Origin: Rebecca billardiae RCC1528
Taxonomy: Eukaryota; Haptophyta
Reading direction: 5' to 3'
Length of the DNA: 64,000 bases
Assembly (NCBI GenBank): GCA_965240325.2
Contig: OZ251232.1
Location: 2,349,346-2,413,345, forward strand
This document shows positions 7,107-19,747 of the stretch, piece after piece (the first letter of the stretch is position 1; every line of letters begins with the position of its first letter). A model generated the notes under the pieces. The model saw nothing but the letters and a program-made list of their open reading frames with translations. It was not told the origin of the DNA and made no database searches. The position numbers and the translations under genes are program-made.

Positions 7107-10100
7107 TCATGCCGCCGGGCCGTGGGCGGACGGAGCCTGTGCGCTGCAGCGCGCCTCGTCGCGCTCGGCCATGCCCGGAGGCGCGCCCCGCTGCCGGAGG
7201 GCGCGCCACTCGTCCGGCGTGCGCAGGCCGTCTGTCAGCTGCGCCAGCGGCACGCGCACCGCCGCCATCGTGCAGTCGTTCACACCGTACCCCAGCATCA
7301 GCTCGGGTGCCGCGGTGGGCGCCAGCCTGGGCGCACGGCCGGCGCCGGCACTACCGCTGCTGCCGCGCGTCGGGTCGCGGCCGCCGTCGGGCCGACCGAC
7401 CCCGGGTGTGCCCGCCCCGCGTGTGCCGGCGTCGGGTGCGGCTGGCAGCAGCTGGAGCGAGAGCACGCGCTGGATGGTCTCGCACTCAGCGCTCTGCGCC
7501 AAGAAGGCCGCCGCCGCCTGCGGCGGTGCGCTCCACGGCCTCGCCGCCGCCGAGCGCAGCGCGGGCAGGCACCACTCCGGCCCCACGCGGCGCAGCGCGA
7601 ACGGCGGGCGCGCGTCCACCGTGAAGGCGAGGTGCGTGTAGTGGTGGCCATCCTTGGCCCAGCTGCGGCCCAGCTGCGCGCGCGCGAGCGCGGAGAGGTT
7701 GGCACCGCGCTGCCCGCCGCCGCCCGCCTCGCCGCCACCGCCACCGCCCTCGCCGCCGAGCGCTGCGGCGGGTGGCGGCCGCGGCGCCGGTGTGGGCGAG
7801 GGCTGGCTGGTACGCACCCAGCCGCCTTGGCTCCCGGACTCCTGGCCTCCTCCGCCGCCAAGGGTGGGCGAGGGCCGGTCCAAACGGCCGACGCAGAGCA
7901 GCTCCTCGCCGCCGGGCAGCGGCACCGGGCCGGCGGACAGGCGCACCCGCGACGCCCACGCCGCGGGCAGCGACGCCCACGCGCGCGCCGCGCGGTCGAG
8001 CCGCGCCGCGTCCTCGCCGCTCACGCCCGCGCCGCCGCTCGGCGCCAGCGGCGCGAGCGGCAGCGCGCGCTCGGGCAGCAGGCTGGCTGAGCGCAGCCCG
8101 GCGCGGTCTGTGTGCAGCTCGAGCTGCGCTTGGACGCGCATGGCGAGCGGCGCCGGCGCCAGGGACCACAGCAGGTGCAGCGCGCCGCCGTGCCAGAAGG
8201 GCAGCTGGTCGTGGCGCTCGCTGAGCCCGCCGGAGAGTCCGGTGCTCTGAGCCGCGGCCGCGGAGACGTTCAGGTACCCGCCGTGCGTGTAACCGCCGTG
8301 CGTGTCGGCGAGCAGGCGCGCGCGCAGCGCGCACGCGGAGCCGTCGGCGGCGAGCGGCGCGTCCCTGATGCACTCCAGCACAAGCGGCGCCACGGACACC
8401 ACCGCCGTCTGCTCGGGGCTCGCCAGCGGCCCGCTCTGCCGCAGGCCGCACGTGCACGCGCCCCACAGCCCGGCGCGGCCGGCGGCGCCGCCGCCGTTGC
8501 CGTCGGGCTCGCGGAAGAGGCGGCACTCCTTGAGAGCGCGGCAGCGGCGCGTCAGCAGCACTGGCCCTCGCGCGAGCTCCACGAGCGACGCGTCGAGCAG
8601 CGCGACGGCGCACGCGTCCGTCTTGCCGAGCTGCCAGGCGGGGCCGCGCGCCGCCCAGCCCGCGTGCCGCGGCGCGCGCAGCGTGCCGCCCGCGCGCGCA
8701 CACTGGCCCTCGCTCGACGTGAAGAGAGACACGAACGCCGCGGTGGGCACGCCGAGCGCGGCCGCCTCCTCCAGCCGCAGCGACGCGTAAGCGGCGTTCC
8801 AGCCGTCGAAGCGCGGCGTGGGCTCGGCCGGGCCCGCCGACGTGCGCAGCACGAGCGGCGCGGCGCACGGCGGGCCGCCACCGGCACCACCGGCTCCGCC
8901 GCCGCCCGGCTCGTCGCCGGCGCTGCTGCTGCCGGCCGCGCCTGGCCGCGCGCCGGGCTCACACAGGGCGAGCGGCGGGCACAGCGCGAGCTCGCCCGCC
9001 TCGAGCGGGCCCACGCCGTACAGCAGGGAAGGGTCACTGGGTGGCGGGGACGCCGCCGGGGGTAACGAGCGCCCTCTCGAGGCACCGGCGGCCTGGGTCT
9101 TGCTCGCCGTTGCGTTCTTCGCAATGCGGCCGTGCGCCTTTTTGGGTTTTTTATGAGGACGACGCGCCGCCGCGTGGCCGCCCGGCGGCGTGCAGTGGTG
9201 GTCGATCAGGCACGTGCTGCCGGTCCACGCCTGGAGCATCGGCGTGCAGCAGTCCCGCGGGAACGAGAAGCCGGACCACTCCTTGAACGCCTTCTCCTGC
9301 TTTGAGCCCTGGGGCCGCGCCTCCTTGCAGTTGAACGCGCCGCTCAGCGCGAGCACGCGCGCGCCCGTCGCGCGGATCGAGCGCCACAGCGGCGGCTGGT
9401 CCATCACCTCGATGGCGGACGAGGACGGGCCGCACCGGCTCTTGGCGTACGGGAAGCTCAGCCCCTCCACACACGGCGCGCTCGCGAACGAGCGCACCGC
9501 CCCCTCGTACTCCTCCGCCCAGCGCGCCCACAGCCGGTCGGTCCTGGGCGTGCGCCGCCAGAACAGCACGCCGCCGTTCACGCGCACTTCGGCGAGGCAG
9601 CCGGCATTGGAGGGCTTCTCGCCGCGGGGTGGGTGGCAGCGGAAGGCGTAGGCCGCGAAGTCGTACGCGCGGCCGAGCATCGCCTCGACCGCGAGCAGCA
9701 CCGCGCGCGCGTCGCCGCAGAAGTGCGTGTCCGTGTCCACAAACAGCGTGAAGTCGTACGGCGAGCGCATGATCGCAGCGATCTTGTGCCGGCGCTCGCC
9801 GACGAGCGTGCGGTTGGGCAGCAGCGAGAGGGGCTCGGCGGCGTGGCCCGTCAGCACGGCGAGCTCCACGCCGCGCCGCGCCGCGGTCGAGCCCATGCGG
9901 TTGATCATGTCGACGCCCTCGGCCGACGTGAAGAGCGTCACGGCCACGCCCGCCTCGCGCGCTGCGAGCGCGGCAGCTAGCGCCTCGCGCACGTAGCCCA
10001 TTTTGCCGACCGCCGCAAAGACGACGCCGTGCGACGTTTTCCGCTTATTCAGCGCGATCGGGCCCGCGCCGCACCGCGTCAGCCCGCACAGCCCGAGGAG

Positions 10101-10133
10101 CAGCAGCGCCCCGCGCGAGAGGTGGGCCCGCAT
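7107..10133 (-). CDS. Two-part 1008-aa glycosyltransferase
   Basis: Read from ATG 10133. The upstream 42 codons of open frame lack the signal, whereas MRAHLSRGALLLLGLCGLTRC is a good signal peptide or anchor. The N-terminal part (about residues 30-330) has a nucleotide-diphospho-sugar transferase pattern: GVVFAAVGKMGYVREA, then FTLFVDTDTHFCGD with a DxD-type metal site (about residue 130), then VNGGVLFWRR and a Cys-rich end. A basic, Pro/Gly-rich linker follows (about 330-440). The C-terminal half contains YGVNDCTMAAVRVPL (about residue 945), the signature seen at the end of beta-propeller-like domains in some algal glycan enzymes. The first half probably adds sugars to glycoproteins in the Golgi. 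The role of the second half is unknown. The frame is open throughout despite Gly-rich insertions. Confidence 0.68.
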   Translation of the reverse strand: MRAHLSRGALLLLGLCGLTRCGAGPIALNKRKTSHGVVFAAVGKMGYVREALAAALAAREAGVAVTLFTSAEGVDMINRMGSTAARRGVELAVLTGHAAEPLSLLPNRTLVGERRHKIAAIMRSPYDFTLFVDTDTHFCGDARAVLLAVEAMLGRAYDFAAYAFRCHPPRGEKPSNAGCLAEVRVNGGVLFWRRTPRTDRLWARWAEEYEGAVRSFASAPCVEGLSFPYAKSRCGPSSSAIEVMDQPPLWRSIRATGARVLALSGAFNCKEARPQGSKQEKAFKEWSGFSFPRDCCTPMLQAWTGSTCLIDHHCTPPGGHAAARRPHKKPKKAHGRIAKNATASKTQAAGASRGRSLPPAASPPPSDPSLLYGVGPLEAGELALCPPLALCEPGARPGAAGSSSAGDEPGGGGAGGAGGGPPCAAPLVLRTSAGPAEPTPRFDGWNAAYASLRLEEAAALGVPTAAFVSLFTSSEGQCARAGGTLRAPRHAGWAARGPAWQLGKTDACAVALLDASLVELARGPVLLTRRCRALKECRLFREPDGNGGGAAGRAGLWGACTCGLRQSGPLASPEQTAVVSVAPLVLECIRDAPLAADGSACALRARLLADTHGGYTHGGYLNVSAAAAQSTGLSGGLSERHDQLPFWHGGALHLLWSLAPAPLAMRVQAQLELHTDRAGLRSASLLPERALPLAPLAPSGGAGVSGEDAARLDRAARAWASLPAAWASRVRLSAGPVPLPGGEELLCVGRLDRPSPTLGGGGGQESGSQGGWVRTSQPSPTPAPRPPPAAALGGEGGGGGGEAGGGGQRGANLSALARAQLGRSWAKDGHHYTHLAFTVDARPPFALRRVGPEWCLPALRSAAARPWSAPPQAAAAFLAQSAECETIQRVLSLQLLPAAPDAGTRGAGTPGVGRPDGGRDPTRGSSGSAGAGRAPRLAPTAAPELMLGYGVNDCTMAAVRVPLAQLTDGLRTPDEWRALRQRGAPPGMAERDEARCSAQAPSAHGPAA

Positions 10134-11183
10134 CGAGGCCTCGTGCACTCGTCGGGCGAGCCTGGCGCAGCGGGACAGCACTGGGCAGATTCCAGCGCAG
10201 TGGATGAAATCGGTGTAGTAGTTGATGACGAATATCAAAGATGAATACGAAGACACCATTTCAGATATGATACTCTAAGACCCTCACTTGATATATATAG
10301 TTCTATGATAAAAGAGCCCAGATGCTAATCATACTGCAGCGCACTGGGTAGATAGTGAACGCGGTATCGGGTCCTGGGCGAAAGCCCGCCGCCACGCGCA
10401 GGTCGTGAACGCTCGCGCTCGTGCATCTCGCCGCCGTCGACGGCATCGCCCTCGCGCCCGCCCGCCTCTGGCAGCTGTACACATCATACGACGTGCCGCA
10501 GTCGAGGCGTGACTTGGGGTGCCCGCAGCCCGCCGCCGACCGTCTCACTCGCTACCACACAACGCCGACGCCGCGCGCGCGGCGAGCCTGACGAGTGACG
10601 GTGGGCCGACGCGCTCGCCGTGGGACGCGGGGCCGGGTGGCTTCGCAGTTCGCACCATGTCAATCGCTCGCGCGCGAGCTACCGCGCGTGATGCCGGCGT
10701 GGGCCCCGCCGTGCCCTCCGCGGGCGGGCGTGGCACGGTGGCCGAGCTAGATGGTCTGAGCCCGGGCGGGTCTGACGCGGGTGCGCGGCCGACTGCGGCA
10801 CACCAAGGACGCCTGGCGACTGTGGGGCCTCGACTGCGGCACGTTGCAGTAGCCTCTACCACTCGGGTGGTCCCCCTATATTCTACGCCCTTGCTTCTAC
10901 TCAGTACTGTACAGACTGAGACAGTCAGTACTTTCTCCCGCTCCGGCGCCGTTCTGACGACGCGGCCTCGTGCTGACCGTGCTGTGCCCGCTGGTGACGC
11001 ATGCATTCGAGCACAGCACCAACGCCGCAACGCCTCGTTCGTCGACACGAACGGGAGTTGGGATGGCGAATGGCATGTGCCAGTGGCTCATGGGCCACCT
11101 CCGCCATGGGTGCCGCCTCCAAGCGCTGAGCCCGTGCGGCTACTCGGTAAGTCGGATGCGTCGTCGGTGAGGAACCGTCACGC
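10134..11183. other. Intergenic region with one inverted repeat and a short coding-like stretch
   Basis: Contains an 18-bp perfect inverted repeat (see 10491-10844) and a plus-strand open stretch about 10407-10588 with balanced composition (LAAVDGIALAPARLWQLYTS), lacking a start and ending at a stop. This may be the relic of a transposed gene. Nothing intact is recognisable. Confidence 0.35.
10491..10844. repeat. 18-bp inverted repeat pair, 354-bp span
   Basis: ACGTGCCGCAGTCGAGGC at 10491-10508 is the exact reverse complement of 10827-10844. No clear target-site duplication flanks it. It could be a small MITE or chance remains of an inverted duplication. Confidence 0.5.
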
Positions 11184-11195
11184 GCACGTTATAAA
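11184..11195 (+). promoter_or_regulatory. GCACGTTATAAA promoter-like motif
   Basis: Same core as at 3399-3409 and close to 12478-12485, including a TATAAA. It lies 55 bp upstream of ATG 11250, a plausible TATA-to-start distance. Function is inferred from recurrence and position only. Confidence 0.4.
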
Positions 11196-11249
11196 GTCGG
11201 TTCGTGGGAATCGTGGCGCATACTGGCGTCCGTCGTGACCACCTCCGCA

Positions 11250-12023
11250 ATGGAGTGTGGCCGCCCCGCCGCTGACCAGGCGATGCGCGGGCCGGCGGGG
11301 GAGGGGTCGACGCGGGTGCGCGCGGTGGTGGACGAGACGGCGCGACTCGTCCGCGACGTGTGCGCCTGCATCGACCCGGCCCGCAGCTTCACCGTGGATG
11401 CGTGGGTCACTGGCAACGGTGACCTGCGCTTCAAGGTGTTCGTGTCGGGCAACTCCCCTGGGGACGTGGACGGTGCGGCGACCCCACAGGGCGGGGCTGG
11501 GCGTCCGAACAGGAGCCGCGGCCCCGCCCCCAGCGCACCGGCCCGCGGGCCGGTCCCGCCTCGCAAGGGGGGGGCAGCCACGCCAGTCTCTGGTGTGCCT
11601 GGTGCTGCGAAGAGGTCCAAGAGTTGGAAGAAGAAGCACCGCGCGGACGGCTCGCTGAGGCCGGCTGCGGGTACGCGACGGGTCAATCGTACTGACAAGG
11701 CGCGTGCGGGCCCGACGCCGCAGCTTCCCAACTCTGGCCCCTTCCGCGAGCTTGCGCCTTCGGCATCGTCGGAGCCGTCGTCGCGGCCGTCCCGCATGTC
11801 TTCGGACCGCCAAGAGGCCGGGGGCTGCCATCACCCTCTGGGTGATGGCGCCCCGGCTGCGGCGTCTGGGCATGAGGGCGCGGCGTCGGCGACGACCGAC
11901 GAGGTCGTGGGCGCGCTCTTCGCGGGCCCACTCGTCCCGATGGGGCGTGGGACCGCGCCTGGCCCTGTTCACAAGGTGTTTGTGTTCGGGGCAGGCGAAG
12001 GCTCTGCGCCACAACCGGGGTAG
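11250..12023 (+). CDS. Hypothetical basic/Pro-rich protein
   Basis: A 257-aa ORF from the first ATG (the frame is open slightly further upstream but only with a non-ATG codon). The N-terminal quarter looks folded: VRAVVDETARLVRDVCACID, then FTVDAWVTGNGDLRFKVFVS. The rest is low-complexity, with Pro/Ala/Gly stretches and a Lys-rich patch (KRSKSWKKKH), and ends in a short hydrophobic motif VHKVFVFG. I do not recognise a family. The architecture recalls nucleic-acid-binding first ORFs of retroelements, but no reverse transcriptase follows. A TATA-containing motif 55 bp upstream favours expression. It may equally be a decayed gene. Confidence 0.35.
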   Translation: MECGRPAADQAMRGPAGEGSTRVRAVVDETARLVRDVCACIDPARSFTVDAWVTGNGDLRFKVFVSGNSPGDVDGAATPQGGAGRPNRSRGPAPSAPARGPVPPRKGGAATPVSGVPGAAKRSKSWKKKHRADGSLRPAAGTRRVNRTDKARAGPTPQLPNSGPFRELAPSASSEPSSRPSRMSSDRQEAGGCHHPLGDGAPAAASGHEGAASATTDEVVGALFAGPLVPMGRGTAPGPVHKVFVFGAGEGSAPQPG

Positions 12024-12467
12024 GTGGGCAGACAGGGGCTGGCGGCAGCCGAGAGGGGCCGCTTTCCCCCGCCCCCGCTGCTTGCGAAGGCGGCGGGGGT
12101 GCGCTGCTTGCCTTCGCGGGCGAGCAGCGCGCAGTTTACGCCGGGCATGTGGACCTGCCCACCCTTCATCTTCCAGTTCTTCCCTTCGGCTGGGGCTCGA
12201 TCAGTCGACGCGGCGTCGCTCACAGCGCAGGCAGGTGTTTGGCGTGGCTGCACTCTCGAGGTGGCTGGGATACAACATCCAGGTGCAGCACCCTCCCCGT
12301 GTGGTGTCAGAGCGCGCTCTCGAGCGCGTGCCTCCGAGCGCGGGGCGGCCGCTTGCTGCAATGGCCGCCTCGATGAGGTGCGGCAACGCGCCCCTCACCT
12401 GCCTGCGCCGGTCTGTTTTGTGGCGGTGTGTTTGTGCAGTGTTGGATGGCGTTAATCACGCCTTATT
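12024..12467. other. Intergenic spacer
   Basis: No gene recognised. The reading frames are open on both strands but give low-complexity translations. GGCGTTAATCACGCC (about 12449-12463) is a small palindrome near its right end. Confidence 0.35.
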
Positions 12468-12503
12468 AACCAAGTGTGCACGTTAAATCATAGTAAACTG
12501 TAG
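12468..12503 (+). promoter_or_regulatory. Uninterrupted promoter-like sequence or transposon footprint
   Basis: AACCAAGTGTGCACGTTA (12468-12485) followed by CATAGTAAACTGTAG (12489-12503). The two halves match the left and right flanks of the TIR element at 3388-3414 and 5655-5664. At the join the sequence reads TA-G-TA. It ends 9 bp before the DJ-1 start codon. It is either a shared core-promoter/initiator element or the scar of an excised TA-targeting transposon. Confidence 0.45.
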
Positions 12504-12512
12504 AGAACTCAA

Positions 12513-14428
12513 ATGACGACGACGAAAGAATTGAGAATTCAGCGACGAAAATCACGACTGGCGCGGTCGCGACTCGCGTCCGCGCCCGGTCCCAGCTCGA
12601 CTGCACCAGGCATGAAGGCCATCCGCGAGGTCGTCGAGCGCGAGCGCCGCGCGCTTCGCATCGCCTTCGTGCTCTTCGACGAGTACGAGCTGCTCGACGC
12701 GTTCGGCCCGCTCGAGCTCTTCGCGACGTGCGCCCCGCTGCGTGCGCGCTCGCTGAGCGTGCTCACGCTCTCAGCTGCACCCGACCGGCGCGCGCGGCCG
12801 GCGGGCGGCCCCGTCACGCTCACCGACGCGTGCATCCACGACGCCGCGGCGATCTCGCCGCCGCCCGACGTGCTCTTCGTGCCGGGCGGCCTCGGCACGC
12901 GCGCGCTCGTCGACGACGCGCGCTTTGTGCGCCGGCTTGGCGAGCTCGCGCGCGCGGCAAAGCTCACGCTCACCGTGTGCACGGGCTCGTTCCTCCTCGC
13001 CGCGACGGGCGCGCTCGACGGCCTCCGCGCCACCACGAACAAGCGCGCGCTGCCCAGCGTCGCCGCGCGCTTCCCGGCGGTGCGCTGGGCCGAGACTGCG
13101 CGTTGGGTCCACGACGGCGCGGTTCTGTCCAGCTCAGGCGTGAGCGCGGGCACGGACATGGCCGCGCACTTCCTCGGCGCGGCGTTTGGCGCCGCGCTCG
13201 CGGCGCGCGTGCTCCGGGAGTGCGAGTACACCGCCCGCTTCGGCGCGGAGGACGACCCGTTCGCCGACGCCGCGCGCGCGCGCGCCGCGGGCGCGCACCC
13301 GCCCGCGCTCCGCAGCTCGCGCGACGGGCGGCCGCCGCTGCGCGTGCTGCTGCTGCTGTACGACCAGATCGGTGCGTGCCGCGCGGGGTGAGGGTTCGGC
13401 CGAGGGCTGCGGCATTATCGGGGGGAGTCGGCAAACGGGTCATCCCAGCGCCCGTGGCGCGTGCGCGCGTGCCGCGCGCGTGCCCTCCGCGCGACGCTGC
13501 GCCGACACCGAGCCCTTCGCGGAGGCGCGGGCTCGGGAGCCCACTGGCCTCCGCTGACTGGAGCGCGCTGCGACGTGCGACGTCGTGCCGCGCGCGCCGC
13601 CCCCGCCCCCGCGCGCGCTGTGCCCTGCCCCCGCGGCGCGCCCGCGGCGGCGGCGCAGAGCTCCTGGACACCGTCGGCCCCCTCGAGGTGTTCGAGCTCG
13701 CCAACCGCGCGCTGCGCGAGGCCGGCGCCGAGCGCGGCGCGTTCGAGCTCACGACCGTGAGCGTCGACGGCCCCGCCGTGCGCTCGTTTGGCGGGCCGCG
13801 CTTCGAGCCGGACGTCGTCGCGTGCGCCGGGCGGGGCGGCGGCGAGGCGGAGGAGGCCGCAGCGCGGCTGATCGCGGCGGGCGTCGACGTGGTGCTCGTG
13901 CCGGGCGGCGTGGGCAGCCTGCGCGAGGCCTGCCGCGCTGACACGCTCTCGCTACTGCGCGCGCTCGCGCGCGCGTGCCGCCACAGCGTGCTCAGCGTGT
14001 GCACCGGGTCGCAGCTGCTCGCGGCCGCGGGGCTGCTCGACGGGCGGCGCGCGACGACGAACAAGATGCTCTTCGACCTGGTCGGCGCGTACGGCCCGCG
14101 CGTGCGCTGGGTGCGCGCGGCGCGCTGGGTCGTGGACGGCGCGTTCGTCACCGCCTCCGGCGTCTCGGCGGGCACGGACATGGCCCTGGCCGTGGTCGAG
14201 CGCTCGCACGGCCGCGCGCTCGCGCTCGCCGCGGCCGAGGCCGCCGAGTACGCGTGGGCGGAGGACCCGGTGGACGACCCGTTCGTGGGCTGCATCCCGC
14301 GGCCCACGCTGCTCCGCCGCCTCTTCGTGCGCGGCGCGCCGCTCGTGGTCGGCGCGATGTTCCGCGTCGGCTTTGCGCTGGGCTTCAGCATGCGCGGCGT
14401 CTCGGCGATGTTGCGCACCGCCGCCTGA
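12513..14428 (+). CDS. Tandem DJ-1/PfpI-domain protein (two GATase1-like domains, one intron)
   Basis: Two exons, 12513-13371 and 13659-14428, joined by a 287-bp GT-AG intron, give 542 aa. The join reads CAGATCG|AGCTCCTG and restores QIELLDTVGPLEVF, which aligns with ELLDAFGPLELF of domain 1; this supports the intron. Each domain has the DJ-1/PfpI nucleophile elbow VCTGS: Cys156 in domain 1 and Cys401 in domain 2. Both also keep LDGxRATTNK and SGVSAGTDMA. Closest relatives in pattern are the isonitrile hydratase / AraC-associated PfpI group rather than human DJ-1. The first 30 residues are basic (possible organelle targeting). Start at the first ATG; an alternative is ATG 12612. Reaction unknown: isonitrile hydration, glyoxalase-type or chaperone roles are known in the superfamily. 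Confidence 0.8.
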
Positions 14429-14516
14429 CGACGATGCTACTACTAGGCGGCGGTACTACTGATGCTGCTGCGCAACTGACTCATTAATATAATAATACGG
14501 CGGCTGACGACGATGA

Positions 14517-15257
<741 letters not shown>

Positions 15258-15402
15258 CTTTGAAGCAGCCAAGGTGATGCGCCGCACGCGTCGCTCGCGC
15301 GCCCCGCGGCTGCTAATTCAATTACGGGCGGGAGTAATTCCAATGGTCGTCACGGGCGCACGCCGCCGTTCAGAGCGCGCCGCGGCGGTGCGCCGCCGGA
15401 TG

Positions 15403-15502
15403 CTACGCCGTGGGCGCGAGCGCGGCGCCCGTCACCGCGCGCTCGAGCGCGCGCACCGAGCGCACGAGAAGCTCGGCGTCGCTCGCGCCCGCCAGCTCGT
15501 CC

Positions 15503-15555
<53 letters not shown>

Positions 15556-15751
15556 CTTTGCTGCGCCCGCGGCTGCCGCGCCCGCGCCGCCGCCGCCGTC
15601 CGCGCGCGCCCACGCGCCGAGCAGGCGGCGCGCCTCGCGCACACCCGAGTCGAGCGCGCCGTGCACCGTGCCAAAGTGACGCGCGGACGTGGCCTCGCCG
15701 CAGAAGAGCACGCGCGGCAGCGGCGGCGGCGGCGGCTCGCGCGCCGCGCCG

Positions 15752-15789
<38 letters not shown>

Positions 15790-17394
15790 CGGCGGCGCGC
15801 CCAGCGGCGGCGGGCGCGGCGCGAGCAGCGGCGCCGCAAGCGTCTCGGCGACGTCGGCGCGCGCGCCGGGCAGCGGGTGCGTGTAGCTGCCGCCGATGCT
15901 GCCCTCCGCCGCCCAGCGCGTCGCCGCGCACGCCACCGGCTCCCAGCCCAGCCGCGCCCACACAAAGCGCAGCGCGGCGCGCGCCTCGGCCAACAGAGCG
16001 CTCGGCTCGCGGCCGGAGACGGCAAGCGCCGCGTCTCCGGTGAGCCAGCCGAGGTAGGTGGCCGTGCAGCAGCCGGCGCCGCCCGCGCCGCCCGGCTGCG
16101 CCGCCGGCTGCCCGTGCGCGCGCGCGCGCTCGCGCGCGCTCGGCTCGCGCCTCAGCTCGGAGAGCGCGCGCGCCCACGCGCGCGGCGCGCCCGCGGCGCG
16201 GGCGGCCGGAGGCGGCGCGCGCGCGCGCGCGCCCGCGCCCGCGCCGCCGGCGGGCGCGGAGGGCTGCGGCGCTTCGTCGTCGAGCCAGAGCAGCCGGATC
16301 TCCTCGGGCAGCGGCGCGGGCTGCTGCCCCTGCCCGGCGCACGGCGCGAGCGTGACGAACACCTTCTCCACCGCGCCCAGCTCGAGGCTGCCCGCGGCGC
16401 GCAGCGTCTCAGCCGGGAGCGGCGGATCGAAGCGGAGCGCGCGCAGCGCGGGCAGCGGGACGGAGACGACGACCGCGTCGGCGCACAGCACCGCCTCCTC
16501 CTGCGCGACGATCTCGGCGGCGGCGGCGGCGGCGCCATCCTCGCCCGCCGCGGCGCGGCGCGCGCGGCCGTAGTGCACCGCCGCGCCGCCGGACGCCCAG
16601 CGGACGAGCGACGCCTCGGCGCCGAGCAGCACGCGCCCATCTCTCTGCAGCGGCGCGGCGAGCGCGCGCGTGAGGCGGGAGAAGCCGCCGGGGACGCGCT
16701 GGTGCGGCCCCGGCAGCGCCTCGTACCACGCGAGCGCGCCCGCCGCCTCGCGCGCCAGCTCGGCGCACCCGTCCTCCGCGCACTGCAGCAGCGCCGCGCC
16801 GCGCCACGCGGCGCGCGCCAGCGTCGCATGCTCTGCGGCCGTGGCGCGCAGCAGGCCGCGCAGCCGCGGCGCGAGCGCGGCGCCGACGCTGCGCGGCGGC
16901 TCGGGCGCGCCGCGCCGCGCGCGCGCGCCGGCGCCGACGCTCGCGTCGCCCGCCTCGAGCGCGCAGATCGCCTCCTCGAACGCGGCCGCGGCGGCGCGCA
17001 CGGCGGCGAGCTGCGCGGCGCACAGCGGAGCGCCGTCCGCGCGCAGCCAAAGCGGCTCGGCGGGGTCGGCGGGCGGCGGGTCGGCGGGCGGGGCCGCGGC
17101 GTCGAGCAGCCCGAGCCCCGCCGCGAGCGCGTGCGCCGTGTTGCCCACCACGCCGTGCAGCCACGTCGCGCCGAGCTCGAGCGCGGCCGGCGCGTCCGCG
17201 CCGCCGCCGCCGCCGCCGCCGTCCGCCGTGTGCACGCGGCCGCCGGTGCGCGGCAGCGCCTCGAGCACGGTGACGTGCACGCCGTGCGCGGCAAGGACCG
17301 CCGCGCACGCCAGCCCCGCCGCGCCCGCGCCGACCACGACGCACGAGCGCGGCGGCGGCGGCGGCTCGGAGGCGTGCGCGCGGCCGTCCGCCAT
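15403..17394 (-). CDS. FAD-dependent amine oxidase (polyamine oxidase-like)
   Basis: A 663-aa protein from ATG 17394. The frame is open further upstream, but that part is non-conserved and the chosen start leaves the FAD motif near the N terminus. CVVVGAGAAGLACAAVLA (about residues 17-34) is the dinucleotide-binding GxGxxG, and LEALPRTGGRVHT continues the Rossmann motif. LGATWLHGVVGN is the substrate-side signature of polyamine oxidases. Near the C terminus, FCGEATSARHFGTVHGA (about 561-577) is the conserved second FAD contact. Homopolymeric Gly and Ala insertions flank this region, typical of this genome. Known members oxidise spermine/spermidine or act as LSD1-like demethylases; without a SWIRM domain the polyamine role is favoured. 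No peroxisomal SKL end is present (ends APTA). Confidence 0.85.
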
Positions 17395-19159
<1,765 letters not shown>

Positions 19160-19586
19160 CATCGCCCAGAGCGCGCTAGGCGGCGCGCTCACTCTCCAAG
19201 CCCCTCTTCTGCAGCTGCGCGCCGCTTGGCCGGCGCGCGGCGACGCGTACTACGACCTCATCCTCATCCAGGCGCCCACGCGGGCGCACGGGGGCGACAG
19301 CCGCGGCTGCCGCTTGCCGGAGCTGCTCGCCGCTAGGTCGGCGGGCGGCGACATCGACTACGACCTCACCCTCATCCAAGTGCTCCGGAAGGCGCTCGGC
19401 CGCGGCGGCATCTGCCGTCGCCGCCGCGTGCCCCAGGCCGAGGCGGTGCTCCATCCCGGCCCCGCTCCCGTAGGGGGGCAGGGCTGCGGGTGGCGCACTG
19501 TCTGACCTGGACGGAAGGCGCGGACGCATTCTATGTGTCTGTTGCACTCTGAGCCTGACGCTTGTCCGATGCTGCCACGTCGTTAA

Positions 19587-19590
<4 letters not shown>
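19160..19590 (+). repeat. Dispersed 431-bp repeat, copy 2
   Basis: Same sequence and orientation as 14685-15115, offset exactly 4475 bp. It ends in TTAAATATAAATATAT, a shorter AT tract. Unlike copy 1 it continues to the left into related sequence rather than into (AT)n. Confidence 0.9.

Positions 19591-19624
<34 letters not shown>
19586..19624. repeat. Short AT-rich microsatellite
   Basis: About 39 bp, mostly AT dinucleotide, at the 3' end of repeat copy 2. Confidence 0.9.
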
Positions 19625-19627
<3 letters not shown>

Positions 19628-19747
19628 TAATAACGATTAACGCTCTACGCCCGTACGGCACGAGTGACCGGGTCAGTTTGGGAGTGGCACAAGCAGAGTC
19701 AAGACCCGGTACGGCCAGTGAGACACTAGACACGCATCACTAGACAG

